From Globodera rostochiensis (taxonomy: Eukaryota; Nematoda; Chromadorea; Rhabditida; Heteroderidae), in the NCBI GenBank assembly GCA_018350325.1, contig JAEVLN010000018.1, positions 314,185-378,184 on the forward strand: a DNA stretch of 64,000 nt, written 5' to 3'. Numbering within the stretch: the first letter of the stretch is position 1; each line of letters opens with the position of its first letter. The notes under the pieces are model-generated. The model made no database searches. It was given only the letters and a program-made list of their open reading frames with translations, and had not been told where the DNA came from. The translations under genes and the position numbers were made by a program. Of the stretch, positions 1 to 15,597 are shown one piece after another.

Positions 1-200
1 TTTTTAAGGGAGAAATTCAGTCCCAAAATTGGAGTGGAGACTTAGTACCAGTTCCAGTCCCGACCAACTCTACTTCGGATCATGATCAGAGTCAATGATC
101 AGATGATGATGATTGATCCGTGATCTTCTAGATCATAGTCAACACATGATCTCAATATGTAAGAAATCACACGCATTGAATCACAACAAAAAAAACTACC

Positions 201-718
201 TCAAACTGCCGAGCTGATGAAGATGTTGAGAACCAGGGTCCAATGCGCAAAGACGGCATCCCTAAATTTCCAAAAAAAAAACTCAAAAAAAATATTGAAA
301 AATAAAATTACCAAAAAGGGCTCACGCATTGCACGATACTGAGATGCCTTTAAATTGGTTTTAAAAATAATTTTTTTTGGTTTTTCTTTCTGAGACACAC
401 AGTGATCTTTGCCTCCTCTTCGCTACTGTCCTCCTCCTCCTCTACCACTCCGTCGCCATGGATTTTAAAATGTTTCCCGTCAATGTTATTGTTGTTCTCC
501 AACAACTGCTCCAACTCTCGCCGACGCAACGCCACAGCCAAAGACAAACGCTTTGAGCGCGAAAGTCGAAAGGACTGCTCGAGCGTGAGCTGATCAACGT
601 GCGCGAGTGCAATGTCCGGCGGGCAGGCGTGACCATGATGAACATCATGAACAACGACGGATGATGATGGTGTTGTCTTCTGCTGTGTGGAATACCCTCT
701 CGCAATGCGCTTCAGCAT
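201..718 (-). CDS. Small probable mitochondrial protein, unrecognised family
   Basis: The frame starts with ATG at 718 and reads MLKRIARGYSTQ, a short basic and serine/threonine-rich leader typical of mitochondrial import (inference). It continues with a basic helical stretch (SKRLSLAVALRRRELEQLL) and an acidic run near residue 90. A likely model is exon 1 at 401-718, a 53-bp intron with a GTGTGT donor, and exon 2 at 312-347 (ASQYRAMREPFL). A last exon probably ends near 201; its frame is uncertain because one frame gives a Cys-x2-Cys segment (GCRLC) and another a hydrophobic tail. A frameshifted copy lies at 61,807-62,340. Resemblance to mitochondrial ribosomal S18-type proteins was considered but is too weak to name it. 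Confidence 0.5.
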
Positions 719-803
719 CGTTTTTGCGCGTGTGCTGACGAAATGGCGATTTCGCGTGAACGGACAGAGGAGCAGGCTGGCCGGACAATGCTTGAAAATA
801 GGT

Positions 804-1253
804 AATATTGAATTATATTTATTTAAAATGAATATTCTTGAATTATATTCATTTAAAATGAATATTCTTGAAATTTATATTTATTCAAAAAGAATATTGT
901 TGAATTATATTTATTTAAAATGAATATTCTTGAATTATATTTATTTAAAATGAATATTCTTGAATTATATTTATTTTAAAATGAATATTGTTGAATTATA
1001 TTTAAAAACGAATATTCTTGAATTATATTTATTTAAAATGAATATTCTTGAATTATATTTAAAAATGAATATTCTTGAATTATATTTATTTAAAAAGAAT
1101 ATTCTTGAATTATATTTATTTAAAATGAATAATCTTGAATTATATTTATTTAAAATGAATATTCTTGAATTATATTTAAAAATGAATATTCTTGAATTAT
1201 ATTTATTTAAAATGAATATTCTTGAATTATATTTATTTAAAATGAATATTATG
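804..1253. repeat. Tandem array, 30-bp unit (27-bp variants)
   Basis: About sixteen copies of a unit close to TGAATTATATTTATTTAAAA plus TGAATATTCT follow one another, with shorter 27-bp variants lacking three bases. Unit lengths are multiples of three, so open frames run through the array on both strands (on the plus strand it reads as a repeated MNILELYLFK peptide). The homologous position in the right arm (61,650-61,733) holds only about three units, so the array has expanded or contracted since duplication. Translation is not implied. Confidence 0.9.
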
Positions 1254-1254
1254 T

Positions 1255-1418
1255 ATTCGCATTTGACTTTGCTGATCAAAGATAATGAAAATGACTTGGA
1301 TATGCTCGTTCAATGCGTGTCGACGCATTCGAGCAGTACAGCCGTAGAGCGCATTCGGACAGGCACTCAGAGCCTGCAAAAGAAAGCAACGACGTTTACC
1401 GACAGGCTAATCGAATAA
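1255..1418 (+). CDS. Conserved helical C-terminal exon (partial, unrecognised)
   Basis: Just after the tandem array a frame reads HLTLLIKDNENDLDMLVQ and continues to DRLIE before a TAA at 1416-1418. The composition (charged, leucine spaced, no low complexity) looks like a real coiled or helical C-terminus, possibly of a small complex subunit. It is open here, while in the right-arm copy a 2-bp insertion and a 1-bp insertion break it, as expected if the left copy was the functional one. No upstream exon was found; the frame runs into the tandem array. It would be divergent from the MLKRIARGYST gene. The family is not recognised. Confidence 0.35.
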
Positions 1419-1591
1419 CAACAACAAAACCCCAAAATTTGATTAATTCAAGCAATTTGGAAAACAACATGCCCTCAAGCAAACGCCGCCCTCTCGGTGG
1501 TCTTCGAGTTTGCAGATGTGCATCCGTACGCCACAATCTGTTAACGGACATGGAACACTGATGAAGACGACATTCGGTCAAATATTGACCA

Positions 1592-1900
1592 AAAATGTGG
1601 ATTTTCTAGGGTAAAAAATATATAGATCACGACTATGACATCAGATTAATCATATGACATCGTCTAATTAAATTTTGGCCTCAAAATCATTCAAAAAAGC
1701 ACAAACCCACAACAAAAAGGCCAGATTCGGATGCTATGCCACGAATACTCTTAAAACAGCTGTTAAATGACCTTGAAAAATTGTTTTTTCAACAAAAAAA
1801 AATCTTAGATGCTGAATCATAGACTAGACGATGTCATATGATTAATCTGATGTCATGCACGTGATCTACGTATTTTTTTACCCTAGAAAATCCACATTTA
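1592..1900. mobile_element. MITE with ~75-bp terminal inverted repeats
   Basis: The first 75 bases, beginning AAATGTGGATTTTCTAGGGT, return in reverse complement at 1826-1900, including the shared block GACATCAGATTAATCATATG. The centre carries TTGGCCTCAAAATCATTCAA, a word seen in several other elements of the window. There is no open frame for a transposase. A clear target duplication is not visible. Confidence 0.85.
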
Positions 1901-2491
1901 GAGGGGTGGACACGTGGACTAGGAAGGTACGGAAGAACGACTTGGACCCAGGCGAGTCTTGCGGACGGGCATTTTTTTGATATTTTGTCGAGCAGGATTT
2001 TCCGGCGACTATCGGGCCTTATTAGGCTGGGTCGGCCTTTTGTTTTGGTGGGTATTTGTCCAGGCCACCTGGGCAGTTGCACATTGCACATTCGGCACTG
2101 GAACAACGACTTTTGAAGCATGAAACACAATGCTTATGCTGTTGCGGAACCACTGTGCTCCTAGCAGTCATATGCATATGAAGAGCCGGGGACTGACTCA
2201 AAAAATAAATAGATTTAAAAAACCATTTAAAAATATTTTGAAAATCAAAATTTAATTAATAAACATGTCAGTCAGTAGTGAATGCAAACGAAATAACAAA
2301 AAAACAATGTAGTACAATAATAGCTTTACTCAACAAAAAGTGATATTGGCACAGTTTAAGTGAGAACAATTACGTACAAACCAATAATAAAATTATGTTC
2401 AAAAACTGGGATTCGGAAATACCAACATTCCACAATCCCAACGATCTAAAAAATAGATATGCAAATAAATCGAACAACAACAAAAAAAACA
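1901..2491. other. Spacer, no assigned gene
   Basis: A minus-strand frame at 1,834-2,130 contains a CRMCN motif and a basic RPDSRRKILLDKISKKC stretch. It runs into the neighbouring MITE arm and has no partner exon, so it is not called. The remainder is AT-rich downstream sequence of the LAS1 gene. Confidence 0.4.
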
Positions 2492-5400
2492 TCAAGCAAC
2501 AAGCATTGCATCGCCGCACTCGCCCAGCACCAGACAAAGCGTGTCCGGCCGTTGATCGGCCGTCAAGCCCAACGGGCCCAACTCCTCCGGTTGCGCAACG
2601 CTCCAGGCGTCCTCCAACGTCAGCGGATCGCGCACAAATGTGGAATCTGTGTGGGTGATTTGTGTACACATAAATATGTTCGTTTATGTTCAATGATCCG
2701 CTCGGATCAATATGAACAGATCAATCAATGAAATTTTGAAAATCTGATCACTTTTAGCATCAATGCAAAACTCACCAGCCAGCTCTTCTGAACGGATCCT
2801 CTCCTGCAAGTCCGACAATGATTTGACCGAGTACGTGGACATGTCCAACATGCTTTGTGCAGACGATGATGTGGACACCGTCGGGCATTGCACTGACTGT
2901 CGAATTTTGAGCAAATGGACGAGTCGCTGACGCGACCGATCAGGAAGGTCCTCCAGCACGACCAAAAGACTAAAATTGTAATTACCAATTTTTTCCTTCG
3001 TTTTTTGCTGAATCCGCAATTCTGTATATTCCGCAGAGAGTCTCGGTCTCGAGTCTCGACCCGAGAAAAGTCTCGGGTTTTTTGGGTCTCGGTCTCGAGT
3101 CCCGGGGTCAAGTCTCGGTCTCGAGTCTCGGGGTCAAGTCTCGGTATCGAGTCTCGGTAAATTTTGGGTCTCGTGCATCACTACTGCAGCCTATTATTGT
3201 GGACTGCTCTGAGACTGCTTTTCTGAGGTCGTTCGAGACCACAGACCAAATCCCGGTTCTCCCGATCACCATTTTATGTTTATAATGCCTTTCCTTTTCA
3301 ATAAATTATCCTCTCCTCTTTGGACTATCAAAGGGTTTTAAAACGCTAGAAACCGCGGACACAACAGTTTTGACTCAATTTTTACTGGCACTAATTTTGG
3401 TTGACTAAATTTGTTCAATTTTCGGGCAATTTGCAGCCTTTTCTGACTTGTTAATGTGTTGATCGCTGAAGAATTGGGGTGACAACACCGCATGCTTGAG
3501 AATGAGACGCCAATTCTGCGTTGACACGGTGTGGGCAGCCTTCAAAAAGGGGTTTCCATAACAAATTCCTGGGGCTTTGATCACACATATAATATTGATT
3601 AGGATATTGATCGGAGCGATAAATTGGCACAAAACGGGTCATATAAAAGGAACAGTGCCTCCAGGTAGGAGTGCAGCAACAGGTCGGCCCATCCGGCCAA
3701 GCGACGCGACTCCCCGAACTCCATATCGTCCTGACACACCAGATGGGACAGCTTCACCAACAACCGTTGAAGGCAGCCTTTGAAGGATGTGATTTAGTGT
3801 AAAAGACGGCAAAATATAAAAACAAAAAATAGGCAATTTAGGTTATCGTGATCCAAAATTCTTTTAGTGTTGTGATCAGAGTATGTGACACTGATCTGAC
3901 TTTGATCATGTCTAAGTTATACTCTATAATTGTGAATCGTCGTCCGTTTCTGATCAAAAGCTCCCTTCACTTGATCATTATAAGACTACAAAATGATCTC
4001 AATCGGATCATGGTCAACCTTTGTTGTTGATCAACACAAAAATTGGACGATAGTAATTCTGCTCCAACCCAGTGATCACAGCAATGCACTTTTGGTGTGA
4101 CATAACTGAAAAAAATAAAACTTCAGATACTGTTGTAAACTATGCCGGTTACGATTGATTCGATAGCTTAAAATCCAACTTTCAAAAATAAAAAAAACGT
4201 AAATTAATGGGTTTTTTTTGGATACGGTATTTCGAATACGATACCAGAGCATCGCACCGTATTTGGGTTATGATACTGTACCGTCGCTCTGCAGCAAAGA
4301 GACTTCTTGCTCAACAGCATCATCATCAGCTTCATTGCCGCATTCGTCAACGCAGAACAGCGAACTCGGCATATAGTCGTTTAGCAAACCGATTGGTGAT
4401 GGAGAAAATTGGCGTGCCAAGCATGATTTGGCAAAAAACACGATGAATTCGCTGAAAAAAAACAGTTGGGGATTTTGCAATTTTTCAAAATGGACAAAAA
4501 AAAATTACAACAAAAATCATCTTTTCATACTCACTCGGGACACTGTTCAAGCAATTCCTCAATTTCCGTGCGCACTTTTTGGAGCGGAAGACCTTCGTTG
4601 GAATGAAAATGGTCCAAACTTCGATACTGCAAAAAGATGTTGATTTTTTGATGCATAGAAACGGGTGCGCTTCGTTCCCCCCCCCCCCCCCGGCCGGTTT
4701 AAAAAATCATAACTCTGTTCTTAGTCAACCGATTTTAAAATCTTAGATATTATTTGAAAGCACTAAGTCTTTAGAATATTTATGCAAGCATACGCTAATC
4801 GATCAAGTAGCTTGCAAAAATGTTACAGACTACTGATCACGAAAAAGTCGAAATTTTAGAGAATTTTATTTCTCAAAAGTGAGTGCAAGGGAATGATGTT
4901 TGAAAGAAGTTTTGGGGGAAATGGCGGGGGGGGGGGGGAGTTTAGAAACAGTACATGGAACTATTCGAATGCTTTACGCTAAATTTTAGCCAAATTTTAA
5001 TGCCGCTTCTCCAAAAAGCGCTCACTACTCACTCTTTTGCGCCATTCACGAAAGTGGGCCATTGCGTTGACCATTTTATTGCCAAAAACCGATTTTTGCA
5101 CCTCCCGATGTTGCTCAACCGCTTCACGGGACAAATTCTCTTTGATCGCCTCGTTAAACGGAAGGGACCAATGTTTCCTCTGCAAAAAAATGGACGATAA
5201 AAAGTAAAGCTAAAATATATTTAAAAATCATTTTAGCCGGTCTACCTACTCATAAATAGAGACCGGACCGATCAAGATTCACGTTCGAAATGTCAAGCGA
5301 AGAAATTTTTTCGCGATCTTCGAGATTCTCGATCGAAATCACGATCGGTCCTCAAGTCCGATCTCTACTCATAAACACTCGGACCAGAGATCATTTGGAT

Positions 5401-8400
5401 GCTTAGAAGAAGTAGACAGATCAGTGAAAAAAATGGTGGAATAATCAAAATGTGTCGCTCACCCAAAGCCAACGACGGCAAAACGCAATTGCTTCCTTCA
5501 TCAAATTCATTGTTGGCATTTGCCCGTGCGTTGCTTGATGGCGAATTGCGACAACCCACGATGGAATGTCCATCTGAAAATGTTTGCTGTATAAAAAGTC
5601 AGGGAATTTGCATTAAATTTAGTCAAAAAAAAAATGAAAATAAATACCCCCGGGAGGCTTTTGTTCGATGACTATAAATGTGATCAATTTATCACAGGGA
5701 TGCCAAATGTACTTTTTTGTAAAAGATTTGTACTGATTTAAAAAAAAATTTTTGTTGGCACCCCTGATTTATCATGTGAACGAACACACATCTTAATCAT
5801 TTGATTAACAAATTTAATTTGTTTTTAAATCTAAAAAAAATCATTATTTCCCCTAGGGAACTGAATTCTACAAAAAAATGAACACACTTTACTGACGGCA
5901 CACGCAATACTCATTGTCTGCTTTGCGTCCTGACAAACTTCGTTCACATAGTTGATAAATCTGAAGCTCAAAAAGCGTTAAGATTTTTTTTTTAAACTTT
6001 TCTGACAAGCCAGAGTCCCAAATTAGTCAAAATATTATTATGAAAGTCAATCATTTAAAATTGACTAAATAATTCCTTCTTCGAATTTTAAATGTAAAAT
6101 AAATATTTAAAATTTTGTAATTCAACGGAATTCACCCTCTGGTGAACTGTCCCTTTTGCCCTGCTCCCCCCCCCCCTCGGCCGGATGCAGCTTTTTCGTC
6201 GTCCTTCCTGACAAAGTGGGCCAATCAAATTATTATGAGTTTGCGGTTAAAGCGATGAGCACAGAAAGCGAAAGAGGACAGAAAATAATCATGAAGAAGG
6301 ACGGCACAGGCCTTTACCGGCACGGCATTAGCGCCCGCCCTAAGAGCACAACAGCCAGCCCAACCCCCGTCCGTCGCCCTCACAAACTACGGCATTTTAT
6401 TTTGCCCCATCATTGTGTTGCTTCCACTACTTGTGTCGACTCATCTTATGCCCAATTTTCCTGACGAGCTTCAAGTTCGAGCAGTAAAAATGCAACAGCC
6501 AACGAGTATGGGGATCCAGATAATGAATTTTAATGTGGACGAATGGGGAAGAAGTCTAAGAATTTGTCTGAGGCTAATTGAAGAGCAAAGCTCGTCATTA
6601 ATTTTCGATCAATGCTATAAAATTGGTCTTCGCTGTCGCATTTGCCAAGCAAATGCCAATACTTTTTCCCCAACTTTTAAAGTTGGGAGTAGAAAAGAGC
6701 AATTCGAAAGTTTTTCTTTCCCATCAATCCAACAAAACTCATCTTCATTGGTCACACATTGGCCATGCCAATGCCCAACCCAACCGCCCGCCCTTCCTGT
6801 GTTTGATAAAGGAAGAGGTGAATAAATTGGGGGGAGAGGAGCTTCATCTTCTCTCCACTTTCCCCGTAGGCACCCCCCCCCCTTCCCCGTCCAACTACTT
6901 AGTCTCCAATTGAACCCCAGAGCCCCATTTTGCGGCTCCCCTTCCCCCCCCCCGCTCCTCATCTTCTTCTTCCTCCTCCTCCTCCTCCTTTTTAGCATCC
7001 TCAATCCTCCCTCATCACTTCTCATTCTCCCACCAATTCCCCTTTTGCCGAACCTCAACCACATTAAGCACATTTATTGACTAAGCACTTTAGGAAGAAA
7101 GGGGGAAAACTGTCCTCCTCCTCCTCCACCTCATCTTCCATCTCAAACCCATCCATTTATTTTTGCCAAAAACAAATTTGAAACTCCCTCAACCCACCAC
7201 ATCATCCCCAATCAATTTGTACACTGAATTTTGTCTGTCTGTTGCCGTTCAGGGTAATTTGATCCGTTGAAGATGATGTTGATGACACATAACGACAAAG
7301 ACAATAACAACAACGACGACAACAGCAAATGATCAGTGGACAACGCTTATTCTACATTATTATGATGCTGATCGTTTCAAGCATCACCAACAATCACATC
7401 ATCAAATGTGAGGAACAAGAAAAATGATCCGAGAAAATCTTGGAATCCTATATTTTTTAGACTGTGGGGACGAACAATGGTTAAAAAAAATTTCAATGGG
7501 GCAAATTATTAATTTCAGAAATAGGTAATCCCGTTGTCCCGTGTTTTTTGGTGTCCCTAGCCCCTTTTTGGAAAACGGGCAGTGCCCATCCGTGTTCTAC
7601 AGTATTCAAGCGGCAAAGACCAAAGGGCTTTCCTCCAAAAAGGCCATTTTTCAAATTTTCAATTAATCGATTTCTGTTAAGCTTCATGGGCAATAAGCTG
7701 CTATGACTGTCGCTCTGAGGACATTTCATGCAATGTGGGCGAGTGCGTTGGAAGCACTTGTGTCAAAATGGAGACTTCAAACGTCGACAACGGTCCGTCC
7801 CCTCGGGGGAGGGGGTTCCTTTTTTGCACTAGGAAAGCAAAGCGAACAGAGGGAGGGAGGTGCCTATAACTTTTCTCTTAACATTCGTGTTTGTGGTCCA
7901 CAAACAGTTCAATTCTGGCCAAGCGCCCGGTCTGATCCGGTATATCAGGGATGGGAGCCGACAACCTCAAAAAATTTCGGAAAAATCAAAAATCGAAATT
8001 CCGAGGCCTCAAAAGTTTTCGGTTTTCGGAATTCCGACCACCTCTGTTGTGTATCCGCGGCCGTGCTCTACCGGATTAGGTTAGCTGCGGCCTAGAGTTG
8101 TTAAAGATTGTCTGAAATTCTGATCAATTATTTGGTCAGGAACTGAGTCCAACACAAAATAATTTCTGTCACATTTTCCACTGCATTAAAAATCCAAAAA
8201 TATTCAAAATCTAATTGAAGTGGCACTTGCCTCCCCCATCGGAGAACTTGATCAGATCAGGAAAAGTGAAAAAAGACCATCTGAATCACTTAAAATTGGT
8301 CAATCCGAAACATTCAAAAACGATGCAGAACGAAAAACAATCTCCAAAAGTTGCAACAACGAGTTTGAGGACAACCAGTGCAAGCAAAGCTATCTGGGAC

Positions 8401-10212
8401 TCAAGGTTCAGTGACAGGGGGACACTGTTTTTAGTTTGAAAACATTTTTTTATTTCCAAATTCTAAATTTTTGAAATGAAATTCTCCAACCAAAAAACAA
8501 ATTCAAAAATGCATATGCCCTAAAAAAGGTCGTGTTGCGGTGCACATGCGACAGCAACTTTTGCAACGGCGACCGCAATTTGGTGGCCGCCGGACTGCAA
8601 CGGATGGAGGACAACGGCACAACCGGACGGCGCGCAGTGCCGCCGAACGGACGGGGACTAATGATGGCAATGGCACTATTTGCCACCATCGGCGGAGCAC
8701 TTTTTGTGACCGTTTTCACATCACATTTTGCCACATTTTCCACAAGATGATCGGGATGAGAAGACCAGTGATTTAAAAAAAACAATGGCATTTTTCTTAA
8801 ATTTTTGGGTTTCACCAACGAAAAAATGCATGCCCTAAGGGGCACATGCGAAGCAACTGGAGGACAACGGCACAATCGAATGCAAAAAAATGTTAATTCT
8901 TGAGGAGTATATGGCATTTGAATTTTCGAAGATTTAATTTTCGAATATAAAATAATACATAAAACTCCAATCACTTTCCAGGAAAGTTGTTGAACAAAAT
9001 TTAAAAAAGTTTTTGTTTTGACTCCACAACTCTCTGAATCAATCAAACTTTCTGGAAATCGGAAACTCAAAATCCAGATCTTCATAACCTGACCAGAACC
9101 CTGTCCATAATTTTTCAAAAAATTTTTGTTTTGACTTGCAACTCTCTGAATCAAACAAAAAAACTTTCTGGAAATCGGAAACTCAAAATCCAGATTTTCA
9201 TAACTCACTGACCCTGTCTACAAGCCTGTCCGTAATTTTTCAAAAAATTTTTTTCGGTGCTTTCCACTCCCACCTCACTTTGTGTTTCGTATTTCAAAAA
9301 ATGAATTTTCAACAAACAAAAAAACCTAGGCTTAGAATGATTTTCTGCGCCACCTGATGATTGTTGAGCCGTAAATCAGCCCCAAATCGGCACTGTCCAT
9401 CGATGTTGTGCCAATGTCTTGCTTTTTGCCGTTCAAATGCGCATGCAACACCATCTCCGAAATGTTGATAATCACCGGTGTGTCGTGTTGCATCCTTTGA
9501 TAAAAGTACTTTTATTTTTAAGAGCATGTGTACTCCTCCAGGATGAGGCAGAGGCTTCATCTTTCGAAAATAAGAAAATTATTGGTTTTTTGCGCATTTT
9601 TTGAAGCCTCAGAGCATGTGTACTCCTCCTCCTCCAGGAGGAGGCAGAGGCTTCATCTTTCGAAATATTCAACAAAAAAAAATGGTTTTTTGCGCATTTT
9701 TTGAGGCCTCAGAATCGAAATGACGTCAAATGGGATGCCATATCAATTTATTCTGGCACCAGTTTGACGTGATAGAGGACGACGTCAAGCCCAAATCAAT
9801 CGATTTTTTTCCCAAAAATATCGATTAATTATATTCAATGAGTCGTGTAAAATAGAAAAGTATTAACACTCTGATGCCAGAGATTTACAGATTCTGTGCC
9901 CTCAAAAAAAGTTTTTTCAAATTTATTTTTAATTGCGCGATTTAAATGCCTGCAAATCCACATCGACATTAAGTTAACCATCATTTGCAAATCCTTGAAG
10001 TTGTCGCTCATAAATGTCCTTTGAACGTATTTCCATTCCGTTCTAAAACATAAAAATGAAGAAGATATAAAATTTAGGTTTTTTAGGTTACATAAAAATT
10101 TTTTAAATAAAATATGGGAAGGTTAAAGTAAAAAATTTTGATATGAAAAAACTCACTCCGTAAAAGGGACATATTTTTTGCCAGTGAAGCCACGCGGAGG
10201 TCTGGGCTGCAT
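2492..10212 (-). CDS. las1: LAS1 pre-rRNA endoribonuclease (HEPN nuclease), 12 exons
   Basis: LAS1 cleaves ITS2 of pre-rRNA together with the kinase GRC3/NOL9 in the nucleus (family knowledge). Exons, 5' to 3' on the minus strand: 10157-10212, 9950-10042, 9354-9494, 5888-5960, 5463-5573, 5033-5179, 4535-4626, 4282-4451, 3631-3777, 3448-3574, 2776-2969, 2492-2646. All phases close and give 501 residues, like yeast Las1. The N-terminal HEPN region has KKYVPFTETEWKYV, then GLIYGSTIIRFINYVNEV, then MDIPSWVVAIRHQATHG, where RHQATH (residues 132-137) is the catalytic RxxxxH motif. WLWRKHWSLPF follows, as in other Las1 proteins. The C-terminal half is divergent. The ATG at 10212 was chosen as the first Met before RPPRGFTGKK; an in-frame extension upstream is possible. 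The 93-bp exon ends with a GC donor (GCATTT), and a GTGTGT donor ends the exon at 5888. The 3.4-kb intron 5961-9353 contains another gene. Confidence 0.88.
3036..3183. mobile_element. Palindromic TCTCGAG-word element in LAS1 intron
   Basis: The segment is built from the word GTCTCGGTCTCGAG repeated with small changes. It ends TCTCGTGCATCACTA, almost the same right end as the element at 16,742-16,856 (TCTCGAGCATCACTA). The left end seems truncated, as no TAGTGATG is present. It lies between LAS1 exons 3448-3574 and 2776-2969. Confidence 0.65.
4663..4880. repeat. Dispersed repeat, copy A
   Basis: A ~215-bp segment starting GGGTGCGCTTCGTT, with a C-run and then AAAAAATCATAACTCTGTTC, matches 19,512-19,735 over its whole length with scattered differences. 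Both copies sit inside introns (LAS1 here, the small Crumbs gene there). No terminal repeats or open frame were seen. Confidence 0.8.
5257..5367. mobile_element. hAT-like palindromic element, perfect 8-bp TSD
   Basis: The element begins TAGAGACCGGACCGATC and ends GTCCGATCTCTA, so the ends are inverted copies. It is flanked on both sides by CTCATAAA (5249-5256 and 5368-5375), a perfect 8-bp target duplication as made by hAT-superfamily transposases. The interior is a run of GATC/CGAAAT/CGATC words in both orientations. It is located in the LAS1 intron 5180-5462. It has no coding capacity. Confidence 0.85.
5961..7328. other. Intronic spacer upstream of nested Ly6-like gene
   Basis: This part of the long LAS1 intron holds C-rich and CT-rich stretches (6,165-6,176 and 6,830-7,200) that may be the 5' region of the nested plus-strand gene. 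A 136-codon plus-strand frame at 6,415-6,825 has no recognisable domain and no splice partner, so it is not called. Confidence 0.4.
7329..8750 (+). CDS. Ly6-like cysteine-rich secreted/anchored protein nested in LAS1 intron
   Basis: Four exons: 7329-7407, 7682-7792, 8221-8405, 8529-8750, all phases closing, giving 198 residues. Residues 1-25 are a signal peptide (RLFYIIMMLIVSSI). Ten cysteines follow the three-finger Ly6/uPAR pattern: SCYDCRSEDISCNVGECVG and STC in exon 2, SKSCNNEF...NQC in exon 3, then LRCTCDSNFCNGDR in exon 4 with the hallmark final Cys-Asn. The C-terminus is hydrophobic (LMMAMALFATIGGALFVTVF), suggesting a GPI signal or membrane anchor. An unusually long lysine/serine-rich insert precedes the sixth cysteine. 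The exon-2 donor is GTCCGT, weak but phase-correct. The intron 7793-8220 carries a palindromic element. The gene lies wholly inside a LAS1 intron on the opposite strand. Ligand and role are unknown. Confidence 0.78.
7946..8046. mobile_element. CAGGGATGGGAGCCGA palindromic element
   Basis: It starts CAGGGATGGGAGCCGAC and ends GGAATTCCGACCACCTCTG. The interior is made of AAAATTTCGG / CGAAATTCCG words in both orientations. The same family occurs at 49,283-49,341. The putative 8-bp target duplication (CGGTATAT / TTGTGTAT) is only 5 of 8, so age or chance is possible. It is inside the nested Ly6-like gene's second intron. Confidence 0.6.
8823..8886 (+). pseudogene. Decayed duplicate of Ly6-like last exon
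   Basis: The string AAAATGCATGCCCTAAGGGG followed by CACATGCGAAGCAACTGGAGGACAACGGCACAA repeats, with deletions, the intron end and exon 4 of the gene just upstream (8,508-8,620). It lacks the cysteine codons and cannot code, so it is an exon echo. Confidence 0.6.
9000..9250. repeat. Two-copy tandem duplication (~125 bp)
   Basis: Two adjacent copies share TTTTTGTTTTGACT, AACTCTCTGAATCAA, CTTTCTGGAAATCGGAAACT and CAAAATCCAGAT in the same order. It is in the LAS1 long intron. Confidence 0.8.
9525..9715. repeat. Two-copy tandem duplication (~90 bp)
   Basis: AGAGCATGTGTACTCCTCC, GGCAGAGGCTTCATCTTTCG and TGGTTTTTTGCGCATTTTTT occur twice in order; the second copy has an extra CTC/GAG pair forming a short hairpin. 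It lies in the LAS1 intron just upstream of the exon 9354-9494. Confidence 0.75.
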
Positions 10213-10925
10213 CAATAAAGTTTTTAGAAGGTGTAAAATCTTAAAATGAACGCAAAAAAATGAAATAAATATCCGTGGCGCTGAAATTCCTTCACTTTTT
10301 CAGTGGCAAAAAGCATTTTTTTAGTGAAAATTTAGATTAAAAAAGAGGAACGGGCATTACAACAGTGTAAAGGGTGAACAAACGATAATAATGAAATAAA
10401 TAAAATCACGCTTTTTGTTTCTGCGATCCGTTTTTTTTTTAACTTAAAAATACAGCTGTAAATTTAAAACAAAACAAAAAAAAACCGGGCCTGGGTTTTT
10501 CTCGGTTTTCTTAAAGTAATTTCCGAAACGCAAATCAAATTTTGTCTTATTTTGGCGATCTGTCAAAATTCAAATTGCGGTCAAGTAAGCCCCACAAAAA
10601 ATTAAATTTTGTTGCTCGGTGAACCCGCCATCTTTAAGGGCGCATTTTTTTCCCCCGAATACTAGGCCCGGATAGGTCAAATGTTGGAACCTGCGATGTC
10701 TTTTGTCCATAACTTTTCTGGCAAATTTGTTCTAAATCTGACGACTTCATAATTTAAATTCGAAGTTTGAGTTTTCGAAGGGTATCAAATCTTCAGCTTT
10801 TGCCTGACGAACAATAAAATGTTTTCTAACAGGGCTCTTACCACTGACGGATTGGTTCGGGAGTTTTAAAGTTTTATAATATAAATTATATGTAATTTTG
10901 TTGTTGTTGTTGCTGATTGATTATA

Positions 10926-15597
<4,672 letters not shown>

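Larger units (their letters stand above)
1..1562. repeat. Left arm of a ~60-kb-spaced inverted duplication
   Basis: This segment is, in reverse complement, the same sequence as about 61,320-62,520 near the other end of the window. Both arms contain, in the same order, the end of a palindromic element, a TGATCA-rich stretch, the MLKRIARGYST gene, a 30-bp tandem array, a conserved helical ORF and a block with a second conserved frame. The left arm has intact frames and about sixteen array units. The right arm has three units and several frameshifts. Arm order and divergence are read by eye; no identity value was computed. Confidence 0.85.

Noticed and set aside
960..1250. Long open frames on both strands with MNILELYLFK-type repeats
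   Set aside because: They result from the 30/27-bp tandem array, whose unit is a multiple of three; no independent sign of translation.
4680..4694. Long C and G homopolymers as functional sites
   Set aside because: Runs of 9-15 C or G occur all over the non-coding sequence, often at element borders; they may also hide sequencing length errors, so no function is inferred.
6415..6825. 136-codon plus-strand frame in the LAS1 intron
   Set aside because: No recognisable domain, no splice partner, and overlapping frames are open as well; CT-rich composition explains part of it.
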